A DNA stretch of 9,318 bases from Pyrinomonadaceae bacterium (lineage in GTDB: Bacteria > Acidobacteriota > Blastocatellia > Pyrinomonadales > Pyrinomonadaceae). The notes beneath the pieces are model-generated. The model was not told where the DNA came from. It made no database searches and saw nothing but the letters and a program-made list of their open reading frames with translations. The stretch covers positions 1 to 9,318 of the forward strand of contig JAGOWF010000096.1 of assembly GCA_018060305.1 (NCBI GenBank). Direction: 5' to 3'. The translations under genes and the position numbers were made by a program. Shown here one piece after another: positions 1 to 7,015 of the stretch (its first letter is position 1; each line of letters opens with the position of its first letter).

Positions 1-237
1 GAGCCGGGCGAGCCGATAGAAACTGCCACGTTCGAGAGCGATTTTCGTTACTCATGGACGCGAATAAGCGACGGTGAATTGCTGCCCGACGAATTTGTCG
101 CGATCGACGGCAGCCTATTCGTGATCGGCGATACAGCCGTTGTTGATAGTCGCGACGTAAACTACGCATCTGGCCGGCGGCTTGGTTCCGACGTTTATTT
201 GACGACCGATGCGGGCCGCACCATTCGTTCGATCTGA
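1..237 (+). CDS. C-terminal fragment of a protein with an Asp-box-like end (partial)
   Basis: The reading frame is open from the first base and stops at TGA 235-237, giving 78 residues of an incomplete protein whose start lies outside the window. The tail alternates short hydrophobic beta-strand-like stretches (FVAIDGSLFVIGDTAVV) and ends with VYLTTDAGRTI. That motif resembles the Asp-box of BNR/sialidase-type and YCF48-like beta-propellers (S/T-x-D-x-G-x-T-W), with Ile in place of Trp. I infer an exported beta-rich repeat protein, but the fragment is too short to assign a family. The next gene starts 8 bp downstream on the same strand, so the two may be co-transcribed. The role in the glycan locus is unknown. 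Confidence 0.6.
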   Translation, partial: EPGEPIETATFESDFRYSWTRISDGELLPDEFVAIDGSLFVIGDTAVVDSRDVNYASGRRLGSDVYLTTDAGRTIRSI

Positions 238-245
238 CGATTCAG

Positions 246-1364
246 GTGAAAAAACGAGTTCTACAGTTTATCGGGAGCTTTCATCAAGGCGGCTCCGAAC
301 GTCAGGCGGTCGCGTTGTCGCGTCTGCTCAAGGGCGACGGCACCTTTGACGTTTCCGCCGCCACGCTCAATAACGAAGGCATCCTCGCCGCTGACATGGC
401 CGCCGCTCGATTCTCGGATATTCCGGAATTTCGCCTGACGTCTTTCTACGACCTGAATTTTTTTCGACAAGTCCGGCGGTGTGCAAAATATCTGCGCAAG
501 CACAAGATCGACATCATCCATACGCATGATTTCTACTCGAACGTATTCGGCATGGCGGCCTCTACGCTCGCCCGCGTGCCGATTCGGATCGCGTCAAAAC
601 GTGAGACGGGCATGCGAACTCGCTTGCAGGACATGATCGAGGGAATCGCGTTTAGCCGGGCACACATCATCGTCAGCAATTCAAAAGCGGCCGGGAAAAT
701 GCTCAACGGCCGCGGATTCAGGAACGTCCGCGTCATCTATAATGGAACCGATCTCACTCGATTTGACATAAACGTGGATCGGGCCAAAACGCGGCAAATG
801 CTTCGCTTGCCCAACGGCGGGATTCGGCTGGTCACGCTGGTAGCAAACCTTCGCAATACCGTCAAGAACGTCCCCGTGCTGCTGCGCTCGGCAAAGCAGG
901 TCACTGATTCCATGCCCGACGTTCATTTTGCTATCGCCGGCGAAGGCGAGCTTGAGGCTGATCTCAAACAACTGGCGGTCGAACTCGGCGTCTCGCGGCA
1001 TATCACGTTTCTCGGGCGATGCCCCGAGATACCGGCCCTGCTCGCGTCATCCGACATTTGCGTCCTCACATCTGATTCGGAAGGGCTGTCAAACTCTGCC
1101 CTCGAATATATGGCCGCCGGACGGCCTGTCGTGGCCACAAATGTAGGCGGAACGGCGGAGGCTGTGATCGACGGCGAGACCGGCTACCTCATCCCACGCA
1201 ACGATCACGACAGATTGGCGGAGCGGCTGCTCGAACTGCTTTCGGACCCGGATCATGCTCGTCAATTGGGCGAGGCCGGCAAGGCCCGAGCGAAAGGCAC
1301 CTTTTCTGAAAGCGCCCTGCTTTCTAACACGCTCGGTTTGTATAATTCCTTACTGGACCGCTAG
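246..1364 (+). CDS. GT4-family glycosyltransferase
   Basis: This is a 372-residue GT-B retaining glycosyltransferase, a normal length for family GT4. It would move a sugar from a nucleotide-sugar donor to a lipid-linked glycan on the cytoplasmic face of the membrane. The N-terminal Rossmann domain opens with VLQFIGSFHQGGSERQ (residues 5-20), where GGSE is the usual glycine-rich acceptor-side loop. IDIIHTHDF (88-96) and SNSKAAGKML (144-153) follow. YNGTDLTRF (165-173) marks the linker into the donor domain. The donor domain has FAIAGEGEL (228-236), FLGR (255-258) and the EX7E motif with E279 and E287 in SEGLSNSALEYMAAGRPVVAT. The start is GTG at 246, chosen because it falls just before the first beta strand; no clear Shine-Dalgarno precedes it, so translation may depend on coupling to the gene ending at 237. 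The sugar specificity cannot be read from the sequence. Confidence 0.9.
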   Translation: MKKRVLQFIGSFHQGGSERQAVALSRLLKGDGTFDVSAATLNNEGILAADMAAARFSDIPEFRLTSFYDLNFFRQVRRCAKYLRKHKIDIIHTHDFYSNVFGMAASTLARVPIRIASKRETGMRTRLQDMIEGIAFSRAHIIVSNSKAAGKMLNGRGFRNVRVIYNGTDLTRFDINVDRAKTRQMLRLPNGGIRLVTLVANLRNTVKNVPVLLRSAKQVTDSMPDVHFAIAGEGELEADLKQLAVELGVSRHITFLGRCPEIPALLASSDICVLTSDSEGLSNSALEYMAAGRPVVATNVGGTAEAVIDGETGYLIPRNDHDRLAERLLELLSDPDHARQLGEAGKARAKGTFSESALLSNTLGLYNSLLDR

Positions 1365-2414
1365 ATGCCGCTCAACATCCTCCAACTTGGCCCATATCCG
1401 CCGCCCGAGGGCGGCATTACGCGCAATATGATCGCGATCCGCGACATGCTGCGCGAGCGCGGCCACAGATGCTCGATCGTGGCGACATCGCGAAGTTCTC
1501 GTGTCGTTGAGGAACCTGACGTATATCATCCTCGCTCGGCCTTCACCCTGATCAGATCGCTGAGGTCGCTCGACTATGACATCCTGCACCTTCACATCGG
1601 CGGTGATGTGACACGCCGCGTTCTCGCCCTTGCCTTGGCGTGTGCGCTGCTGACGAAAGGCAAATGCGTCCTAACGCTCCATTCAGGCGGCTATCCGATG
1701 AGCGAGGAGGCAAAGAATGCGTCGCCCCGGTCGATCCGCGGGTCTATCTTCCGTCGTTTGGACAAGGTGATCGGCGTCAGCGAGGGATTAGCCGATGTCT
1801 TTCACGCCTTTGGAGTATCGCGTGATCGGATAGTGGTAATTCCACCCTATGCGCTTCAACCACCGGACGAGAATGTGACGATCGCTGATGAGCTACAAAC
1901 CTTTTGCGAATCGGGTTCCCCGCTGCTCGTGGCAGTTGGCGGCTTGGAGATCGACTACCAGCCGCTCTTTCTCCTTGATGCCATGGCAGATATTACTGCT
2001 GAATTTCCAAAAGGACGTCTTATGATCGTCGGCGACGGTTCGATGCGCGGCGACGTCGAAGCGGCGATCAGGGCGAGGAAACTCAAGGAGCACATCTTCC
2101 TCGCAGGTAATGTCAAGCACTCGGTGTCGCTGCATCTGATGCAGAAGGCCGACATCATGCTTAGAACGACGCTGTTTGATGGCGATGCGATCTCGATCCG
2201 CGAAGCCCTTTTCCTCGGAACACCTGTGGTCGCAACAGATATCGGCACGCGGCCGGAAGTGGCCAAACTCATCCCCGTCGGCGGCTGCAAAGAGCTGACG
2301 GCTGCCGTGAGCGAGATCGTCAATTCTCGAACCAACCAGCCGCTGCGACAGGGCGAACCCGACACCGCGAATATAGCCGCAGTCGTAGATCTATACGAAG
2401 AGCTCGCCGCCTAG
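1365..2414 (+). CDS. GT4-like glycosyltransferase with DX7E variant
   Basis: This is a 349-residue GT-B glycosyltransferase. Its ATG follows the previous gene's TAG with no intervening base, so the two are almost certainly translated together. The N-terminus MPLNILQLGPYPPPEGGITRN has the glycine-rich loop typical of GT4 acceptor domains (GPYPPPxGG). DILHLHIGGD (72-81) and LTLHSGGYP (103-111) continue that domain. VIGVSEGLADVF (135-146) and the VIPPYAL linker (158-164) lead to the donor domain with LMIVGDGSMR (219-228) and IFLAGNV (244-250). The catalytic motif appears as D272-x7-E280 (DGDAISIRE) followed by ALFLGTPVVATDIG, so the first Glu of EX7E is replaced by Asp. The fold assignment is firm; the donor and acceptor are unknown. 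The stop codon overlaps the stop of the convergent gene. Confidence 0.87.
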   Translation: MPLNILQLGPYPPPEGGITRNMIAIRDMLRERGHRCSIVATSRSSRVVEEPDVYHPRSAFTLIRSLRSLDYDILHLHIGGDVTRRVLALALACALLTKGKCVLTLHSGGYPMSEEAKNASPRSIRGSIFRRLDKVIGVSEGLADVFHAFGVSRDRIVVIPPYALQPPDENVTIADELQTFCESGSPLLVAVGGLEIDYQPLFLLDAMADITAEFPKGRLMIVGDGSMRGDVEAAIRARKLKEHIFLAGNVKHSVSLHLMQKADIMLRTTLFDGDAISIREALFLGTPVVATDIGTRPEVAKLIPVGGCKELTAAVSEIVNSRTNQPLRQGEPDTANIAAVVDLYEELAA

Positions 2415-3337
2415 CTCAACCGGTCAAGGCAGGTGCGCAGATAATATCGAACGAGGTTCTCCTTGTGCAGATAACGGTCAAAGAAATCGCGGGCGTTAAG
2501 GGCGATCTGCTCCCGCTCGTCATCGTGGGCCAGATAATATTCACACAACTCAACGAGATCAGACATGTCGGGCTTACAGTAAACGATATGTCTGCGGTCA
2601 ACGAGCGGCACGTGCATTTGGGCCGTATGCGGATAAGCGACCACGCATGAGCCGATCGCGAGATAGTTGATCAGCCGAAAGCAGAATGGCCCCAGGCCAG
2701 GAAGGTCGATGCAGATACGAGAGTGGGCAATCTCGTTGAGGAATTCGGCATAGGCGATCGGATTCATGCCGCCCTCGAATCCAAATCGATGCTGAGCGAT
2801 GAGCATACCCGTCGCCTTTTCTCTGATCTCGCGAGCATAGGCAAGGCCGAAACGCCCTGTTACATCGTTGCTGTAAGCCCTCTGATCTCTCAGTTTACGC
2901 AGCTTGTTGAGGCGACGGTAGAGTCGTTTGCCGTCAGCAACGTAGCCGCCCGGAACGACATTCGGCGCAGCGTAGCCGTTAGCATCGTATTGCATCTTAA
3001 AATAGAGATCGCACTGACGCGCGCAATCCTCATCTATCGGAAGATAATCAGAATAGCCGACCGCAACCAGTCGAGGCCGGCCGGAGATCACTATCTCAAA
3101 GACGACAGTTCCCTTGTAGGCCTGGGCAATATCATCAACGAGGTCAACCGTTACATACCGCTTGAATCCGGCCTTCAGAAACTCGACCCAGTCGCTCGCA
3201 GCGTCCCACTCATATTTGATCGGCCAGCGAATGCTGACATCACGAAGCTCGGCCGCCGATGATCGCCAATCAACATTGGGCGCTACTGTCCGATGCTCAA
3301 AGACATCGAGGAGGGAAGAGGGAATGAGCCGGTTCAC
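2411..3337 (-). CDS. Divergent glycosyltransferase (GT-B C-terminal domain, CgeB/exostosin-like)
   Basis: From the GTG at 3337 the protein has 308 residues. The C-terminal part resembles the donor domain of GT-B enzymes in the CgeB/YkvP or exostosin-like group. About residues 205-240 read SRICIDLPGLGPFCFRLINYLAIGSCVVAYPHT, a variant of the acceptor-binding 'R-x-x-E-x-x-x-x-G-x-x-V' region, with Asn-Tyr in place of the usual Glu. PDMSDLVELCEYYLAHDDEREQIALNARDF and a helical C-terminus (HKENLVRYYLRTCLDRLS) follow, as is usual for this group. The N-terminal half is not recognisable by eye. An in-frame ATG at 3394 would lengthen it by 19 residues but force a 61-bp overlap with the upstream gene and add an odd CRCQICC stretch. 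The GTG overlaps the upstream TGA as GTGA, a common coupling arrangement, so I prefer it. It probably adds or transfers a sugar in the same glycan pathway. Confidence 0.65.
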   Translation of the reverse strand: MNRLIPSSLLDVFEHRTVAPNVDWRSSAAELRDVSIRWPIKYEWDAASDWVEFLKAGFKRYVTVDLVDDIAQAYKGTVVFEIVISGRPRLVAVGYSDYLPIDEDCARQCDLYFKMQYDANGYAAPNVVPGGYVADGKRLYRRLNKLRKLRDQRAYSNDVTGRFGLAYAREIREKATGMLIAQHRFGFEGGMNPIAYAEFLNEIAHSRICIDLPGLGPFCFRLINYLAIGSCVVAYPHTAQMHVPLVDRRHIVYCKPDMSDLVELCEYYLAHDDEREQIALNARDFFDRYLHKENLVRYYLRTCLDRLS

Positions 3338-4962
3338 TGCGTTGATTCTACAACAGATCTGACAGCGGCACTCGGCAACGAGCGGATCCGGCATCCAATG
3401 CTGCCCCCATCGGCCGCTTTGTCCTTAAAGCGGCTGTTTGCCGCAAGGCCAAAATTGCCGCCACTCGGATCATCGAATCCGACCGCCGCAATGTCCGGCA
3501 GCCAGATGCTGTCGGGCGGAATAGCCGCGTCGTCACGGCCAACACGCTTGTTGTTGATGATGATGTTGTTTGCAAAAATCCGTCGCGCTTCCGGCGAACG
3601 CAGATCCAAGCCGTGAACACCATAGTTGCCGTGACACATAATGTTGTCACGGATAACCAGATTCTGTGGCTGATCGCCATAAAAGGTGACGGTGTTGCCC
3701 TCATTCAGGACGGTGTTATTCGCGACCGTCACGTCCTCGCCGCCGGACATCTGTAAAAAGTAGCCCGAGCCTGAGTAAGTCGGGCCGCCGATGTTCAGGA
3801 ATAGGTTGTTGAGGATACTGATCCGCTTTGCCATCTGGCTCGGCTGCGTATCGTCACGTCCGAGCAGGTTAAGCCCCTCGCCGGCTCCGTCGATGATGTT
3901 ATCACGGATAACCACATCCTCGATCGTCGAGAATGGAGCTCCGCCGTCCTGATTGCGCACCGTGATGCGAAAGGCAGATCCCTCCCAGTTGTGTTCGAGA
4001 TAGTTACCCGTAAATGCCACACGTCGCGCATTCTTGAGCTCAAATAGCGTCTTGACCGTCACCGCTTTGAACCATTCTCGCGGTTTGTTCAGATGGTTGC
4101 CTGATATCTCGATGTCCGTCGGCACTAACTCACCGTTTGCGGGATCGGCCCCGCCAAACAGGATGTTCTCAGCACCGCCCTCGACGTAATTATTGATGAT
4201 CTTGACGTTGCGCGTGCCCGACCAGCCGCATATGCCCTGCGTCTCTTCGCTGCGAAATGCAAATCCCTCGATATAGCTGTTCTTGATGGTCGTGTTCGCG
4301 CTATTTAGCGCGATACCGCGACGCGAAACGGTCGGCCCGGTCGCGTGAATATAACCCCGGTCGATCTCTAACGTGTGCGGCACATTCTCAGGCCGTGTCT
4401 CGCGGCCGCCAAACACGACGACGCCGTAGTTGAACAGCTTGCCGCTCGCCGTAAACTCGATCCCAATGAACCGATAATGATGCGCCCCGTTCACGGCCTG
4501 AACGGCGGGGCGGCCAAGTATTCCGGACGTAATGGTCGCCATCGACGACCGCTGGGCAGGGCTGACCCGCTTTTCCGCGGGAAGATCGGCCGCAGCGGAC
4601 GAACGGATCGTTACAAAATCGGTCAGCGGTTTGTTTGGCAGGTTGATCGTCCCGCTGTAAACGGCGCCGGCCTGCAGTTCGACGATGTCGCCGCTTTGCG
4701 CAGCGTTGAGGGCCGCCTGAATGTTGCCGCCCGGCGGGACGCGAATGATACGCACGCCCTCGGCGCTCGATTCGATCACGGGCTGCGGGCCGATTATCCC
4801 AAGACGGCCGTCGTACCAGTCATACCAACCGGTCGCTGCGACGACGACCAGAGCCAAGATAGCCGCCATAAGCCACTTGTTGATCGCGAGTTTGCGGCCT
4901 TTCTGACGGCCTTTTTCCCGCACTCGGACGACATTCATCTGCATTGCTTCGGTCACCGGCAT
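3334..4962 (-). CDS. Membrane-anchored right-handed parallel beta-helix protein
   Basis: This is a 542-residue protein. The N-terminus is basic (RVREKGRQKGRK), followed by a single hydrophobic segment at about residues 27-45 (INKWLMAAILALVVVAATGW). This predicts an uncleaved signal anchor with the rest outside the cytoplasmic membrane. The opening of the helix, VIRVPPGGNIQAALNAAQSGDIVELQAGAVY (about 73-102), is the classic N-terminal cap of pectate-lyase-like beta-helices. Many Asn-rich turns follow: IKNSYIEG, VKIINNYVEGGAENILFGGAD (253-272), IEISGNHL, VVIRDNIIDGAGEGL, ISILNNLFLNIGG, VTVANNTVLNEGNTV, LVIRDNIMCHGN and RRIFANNIIINNK. The fold is used by polysaccharide lyases, C5-epimerases and glycoside hydrolases, but I cannot identify catalytic residues, so the activity is inferred from context. 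The ATG at 4962 is only one or two bases from an AGGA; a GTG at 4956 has better spacing, so the start could be two codons later. Confidence 0.85.
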   Translation of the reverse strand: MPVTEAMQMNVVRVREKGRQKGRKLAINKWLMAAILALVVVAATGWYDWYDGRLGIIGPQPVIESSAEGVRIIRVPPGGNIQAALNAAQSGDIVELQAGAVYSGTINLPNKPLTDFVTIRSSAAADLPAEKRVSPAQRSSMATITSGILGRPAVQAVNGAHHYRFIGIEFTASGKLFNYGVVVFGGRETRPENVPHTLEIDRGYIHATGPTVSRRGIALNSANTTIKNSYIEGFAFRSEETQGICGWSGTRNVKIINNYVEGGAENILFGGADPANGELVPTDIEISGNHLNKPREWFKAVTVKTLFELKNARRVAFTGNYLEHNWEGSAFRITVRNQDGGAPFSTIEDVVIRDNIIDGAGEGLNLLGRDDTQPSQMAKRISILNNLFLNIGGPTYSGSGYFLQMSGGEDVTVANNTVLNEGNTVTFYGDQPQNLVIRDNIMCHGNYGVHGLDLRSPEARRIFANNIIINNKRVGRDDAAIPPDSIWLPDIAAVGFDDPSGGNFGLAANSRFKDKAADGGSIGCRIRSLPSAAVRSVVESTQ

Positions 4963-5004
4963 TTCCTGGCAAAATAAATACGCAAAGGTAATAAAAATCT
5001 ACAA

Positions 5005-5017
5005 AATCGCGGCGATT
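5005..5017. promoter_or_regulatory. 13-bp palindrome, candidate operator
   Basis: AATCGC and GCGATT are perfect inverted repeats around a single G, sitting near the middle of the divergent promoter region. An 8-bp palindrome, TTACGTAA, lies at 5030-5037. Such symmetry could bind a dimeric regulator controlling both directions, but arms of six bases can arise by chance and no regulator gene is in the window. Confidence 0.25.
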
Positions 5018-5040
5018 ATGAGTTTCTAATTACGTAAAAC

Positions 5041-5061
5041 GCGCCGCCCTCGCGTCGGCGC
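5041..5061 (+). other. GC-rich hairpin in the asnB leader
   Basis: GCGCCG at 5041-5046 can pair with CGGCGC at 5056-5061 around a 9-base loop, ending 10 bases before the asnB ATG. It occupies the place where a Shine-Dalgarno would be expected, and no AGGAG-like site is visible there. It may influence translation initiation, or the transcript may start downstream of it. Confidence 0.3.
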
Positions 5062-5071
5062 ACACGTGTCT

Positions 5072-7015
5072 ATGTGCGGCATCAACGGCATTGCATTCTC
5101 CCCAAACTCCGGACGACAGGTAAATGAACGCGTCCTCGTCGCGATGCGCGACATCCTGCATCATCGCGGCCCCGACGACGGCGGAGCGTTCATCGATGGT
5201 AACATCGGCCTCGCGATGCGGCGGCTGGCGATAGTCGATGTCGCCCACGGCGCACAGCCGATGTTTGGCGGAACGCGGACGCCCTCGTCCGGCCTGGGTT
5301 CGCGGACGCCTTCGTCCGCGTCTGGAACCGTGATAGTTTACAACGGCGAGATCTACAACCACGCCGATCACCGCAAGAACCTCATCGCACGCGGCCACGA
5401 GTTTGCAACGCATTCCGACACCGAAACAATACTCCACCTATATCAGGAACACGGCAGTGACTGTGTCGAATACCTTCGCGGGATGTTCGCTTTTGCGATC
5501 TGGGACAAAAGCAAACGCGAGCTCCTCATCGCTCGCGACCGCTTCGGCGTCAAGCCGCTCTATTACGTCCACACCGACGACGGGAGCCTCTTTTTCGCTT
5601 CTGAGATCAAGGCACTGCTCGAAGCCGGGGCCGTAAAGCCGGAGGTCAATTTCAACGCCCTGCCCGACCAGTTTGGCAATCACGGAACCAGCGGCGACGA
5701 AACGTTGTTCGCGGGCGTCAAACGCCTGTTGCCCGGCCACACGATGGTCTGGCACGACGGCAAGCTCAACATTCGCGAGTATTGGGACCTCGAATTTGAA
5801 ACGAAACACGAACCACGCAGCGACGCCGAATACATCGAAGAATGGCGAGACCTTTTTGAAGAATCTGTCCGCCTCCGCCTGATGGCCGATGTGCCGCTGG
5901 GCATGTTCCTGTCGGGCGGCATAGATTCCTCCGCGATTGCGGCGATGATGTCGCGAATGGTGGATGAACCGATCAAGACATTCTCGGTCGGGTTTAGCGA
6001 ACGTGAGGCCAACGAACTTGAATACGCCCGCCTCGTCGCTCGCACGTTTGGGACCGATCACCATGAGATCACGGTCACACCGGACGAATTCTTTGATGCT
6101 CTGCCAAACCTCGTCTGGCATGAGGACGAGCCGATAGGTTTCGTGGCCAGCGTCCCGCTTTACTTCGTCTCGAAGCTCGCCCAACAGCATGTCAAGGTCG
6201 TGCTCACCGGCGAAGGCTCCGACGAAATGATGGCCGGCTACGGCCGCTACGCAAAAGCCCTAAAGCTACTCGAATACGGCGAAAAATACGAGACGTTGAC
6301 GCCGTCATTTATCCGAAACGCCGTTCGTGGCGGCGTAGCAACACTGCCCTCGGGCGTAGGGCGAAAGCTCAGCCGCACATTTCTCAGCCGCGAGGCTGAC
6401 GTCGAAAATCTCTTCTTTGACAACTTCGCCGTCTTCCCGCGAGCAATGCAAAAGGAGCTGTTTAACCGCGAAACACGGGAACAATTCGAAACTCCCGATC
6501 CATTCGCCCGTCAAAACAAATGGCTTGACAAGACCGACGCCGAGGACGTTCTCGACAAGCTGCTCTACGCAGACACAAAAACCTATCTTCACGAACTGCT
6601 GATGAAGCAGGATCAGATGTCGATGGCCGCCTCGATCGAAAGCCGCGTCCCGTTCCTCGACCACAAGCTGGCCGAGTTTACGGCTCGCATGCCGCGTGAG
6701 ATGAAGCTGCGCGGCGGGACGACGAAATGGATCCTTCGCGAAGCGATGAAAGGCATCCTGCCCGCCGAGATACTTGACCGGCCGAAGATGGGTTTTCCTG
6801 TTCCTATCGGAAAATGGTTTCGCGACGAATATAAGCACGTTGTCAACGAATACATCCTCGGACCGCGAGCGATTGATCGCGACATCTTCGATCCGGCATT
6901 CTTGCGTGGGTTGGTCGCGTCGCACAACGCGGGCGAGAACCACGATGAGAGGTTGTGGTCACTTGTTAATTTCGAGATATGGCTCAGGAGGTTTATCGAT
7001 GGCGAAAATGTCTGA
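5072..7015 (+). CDS. asnB: Asparagine synthetase B-type, glutamine-dependent amidotransferase
   Basis: This 647-residue protein belongs to the AsnB family, which hydrolyses glutamine in an N-terminal Ntn domain and passes ammonia to an acyl-adenylate made in the C-terminal ATP-pyrophosphatase domain. The ATG at 5072 is chosen over the GTG at 5066 because it places Cys at position 2 (MCGINGIAF), the nucleophile exposed when Met is removed. The glutaminase motifs HRGPDD (31-36), RLAIVD, NGEIYNH (91-97) and RDRFGVKPLYY (155-165) are intact. The synthetase motifs are SGGIDSS (281-287), GEGSDE (380-385), KQDQMSMAASIESRVPFLDH and the C-terminal KMGFPVPIGKWFR. About 18 extra residues (67-84, rich in Arg-Thr-Pro-Ser-Ser) interrupt the segment before NGEIYNH and are encoded by a palindromic repeat. 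The family includes both free-asparagine makers and glycan-locus enzymes such as WbpS that amidate sugars; the context favours the latter or a dual role. The next gene overlaps its end by 17 bp. Confidence 0.93.
   Translation: MCGINGIAFSPNSGRQVNERVLVAMRDILHHRGPDDGGAFIDGNIGLAMRRLAIVDVAHGAQPMFGGTRTPSSGLGSRTPSSASGTVIVYNGEIYNHADHRKNLIARGHEFATHSDTETILHLYQEHGSDCVEYLRGMFAFAIWDKSKRELLIARDRFGVKPLYYVHTDDGSLFFASEIKALLEAGAVKPEVNFNALPDQFGNHGTSGDETLFAGVKRLLPGHTMVWHDGKLNIREYWDLEFETKHEPRSDAEYIEEWRDLFEESVRLRLMADVPLGMFLSGGIDSSAIAAMMSRMVDEPIKTFSVGFSEREANELEYARLVARTFGTDHHEITVTPDEFFDALPNLVWHEDEPIGFVASVPLYFVSKLAQQHVKVVLTGEGSDEMMAGYGRYAKALKLLEYGEKYETLTPSFIRNAVRGGVATLPSGVGRKLSRTFLSREADVENLFFDNFAVFPRAMQKELFNRETREQFETPDPFARQNKWLDKTDAEDVLDKLLYADTKTYLHELLMKQDQMSMAASIESRVPFLDHKLAEFTARMPREMKLRGGTTKWILREAMKGILPAEILDRPKMGFPVPIGKWFRDEYKHVVNEYILGPRAIDRDIFDPAFLRGLVASHNAGENHDERLWSLVNFEIWLRRFIDGENV
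5270..5328 (+). repeat. In-frame tandem palindrome block inside asnB, bounded by GGAAC direct repeats
   Basis: Two near-identical palindromes lie in tandem. The second (5301-5320) has perfect 8-bp arms, CGCGGACG and CGTCCGCG, around a CCTT loop. The first has 6-bp arms, CGGACG (5276-5281) and CGTCCG (5286-5291), around CCCT. The block is bounded by GGAAC at 5270-5274 and again at 5324-5328, so one repeat plus the palindromes spans exactly 54 bp, or 18 codons. It encodes two copies of the peptide RTPSS. Removing it would join MFG directly to GTVIVYNGEIYNH, which reads like an ordinary AsnB. This looks like a REP- or RPE-like mobile palindromic element tolerated in a surface loop. Confidence 0.8.
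6985..6991 (+). promoter_or_regulatory. Shine-Dalgarno setting the start of the acyltransferase gene
   Basis: CAGGAGG ends seven bases before the ATG at 6999, inside the 3' end of asnB. It decides between this ATG and upstream or downstream in-frame candidates (the frame is open back to at least 6774, and another ATG lies at 7008). Confidence 0.85.

Larger units (their letters stand above)
4963..5071. promoter_or_regulatory. Divergent AT-rich intergenic promoter region
   Basis: This 109-bp gap separates the beta-helix gene (leftward) from asnB (rightward) and is the only substantial non-coding stretch in the window. Positions 4970-5040 are strikingly AT-rich against the flanking coding DNA, as expected for promoters in both directions. 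I cannot identify convincing -35/-10 pairs; TAATAA at 4989-4994 is a possible rightward -10 with a poor -35. Two small palindromes and a GC-rich inverted repeat lie inside and are listed separately. Confidence 0.5.

Noticed and set aside
2400..2417. Possible bidirectional terminator hairpin (GAGCT / AGCTC, 8-base loop) at the convergent gene ends
   Set aside because: Arms of only five bases, no T-tract on either side, and the symmetry is partly forced by the shared CTAG stop.
2723..3262. 179-codon rightward open frame opposite the leftward glycosyltransferase
   Set aside because: It is antisense to a gene with clear family features, has no ribosome site or recognisable domain, and fits a shadow frame.
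3338..3394. Longer N-terminus (19 residues, ATG at 3394) for the leftward glycosyltransferase, including a CRCQICC stretch that looks like a metal-binding motif
   Set aside because: It lies wholly within the beta-helix gene in another frame. The GTGA overlap start at 3337 is the simpler explanation, so the Cys cluster is probably a coding shadow.
4963..5000. Bacteroidetes-type promoter (leftward TACCTTTG resembling TAnnTTTG, with a TTTG upstream)
   Set aside because: The spacing between the two elements is about 11 bases instead of about 19, and the GC content and strong Shine-Dalgarno sites do not fit Bacteroidetes.
5438..6190. 250-codon leftward open frame opposite asnB
   Set aside because: It is antisense to the highly conserved AsnB coding region. 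Long shadow frames are expected in GC-rich DNA.
6774..6998. Upstream extension of the acyltransferase by 75 codons
   Set aside because: It lies inside asnB, and a perfect AGGAGG seven bases before the ATG at 6999 fixes the start.
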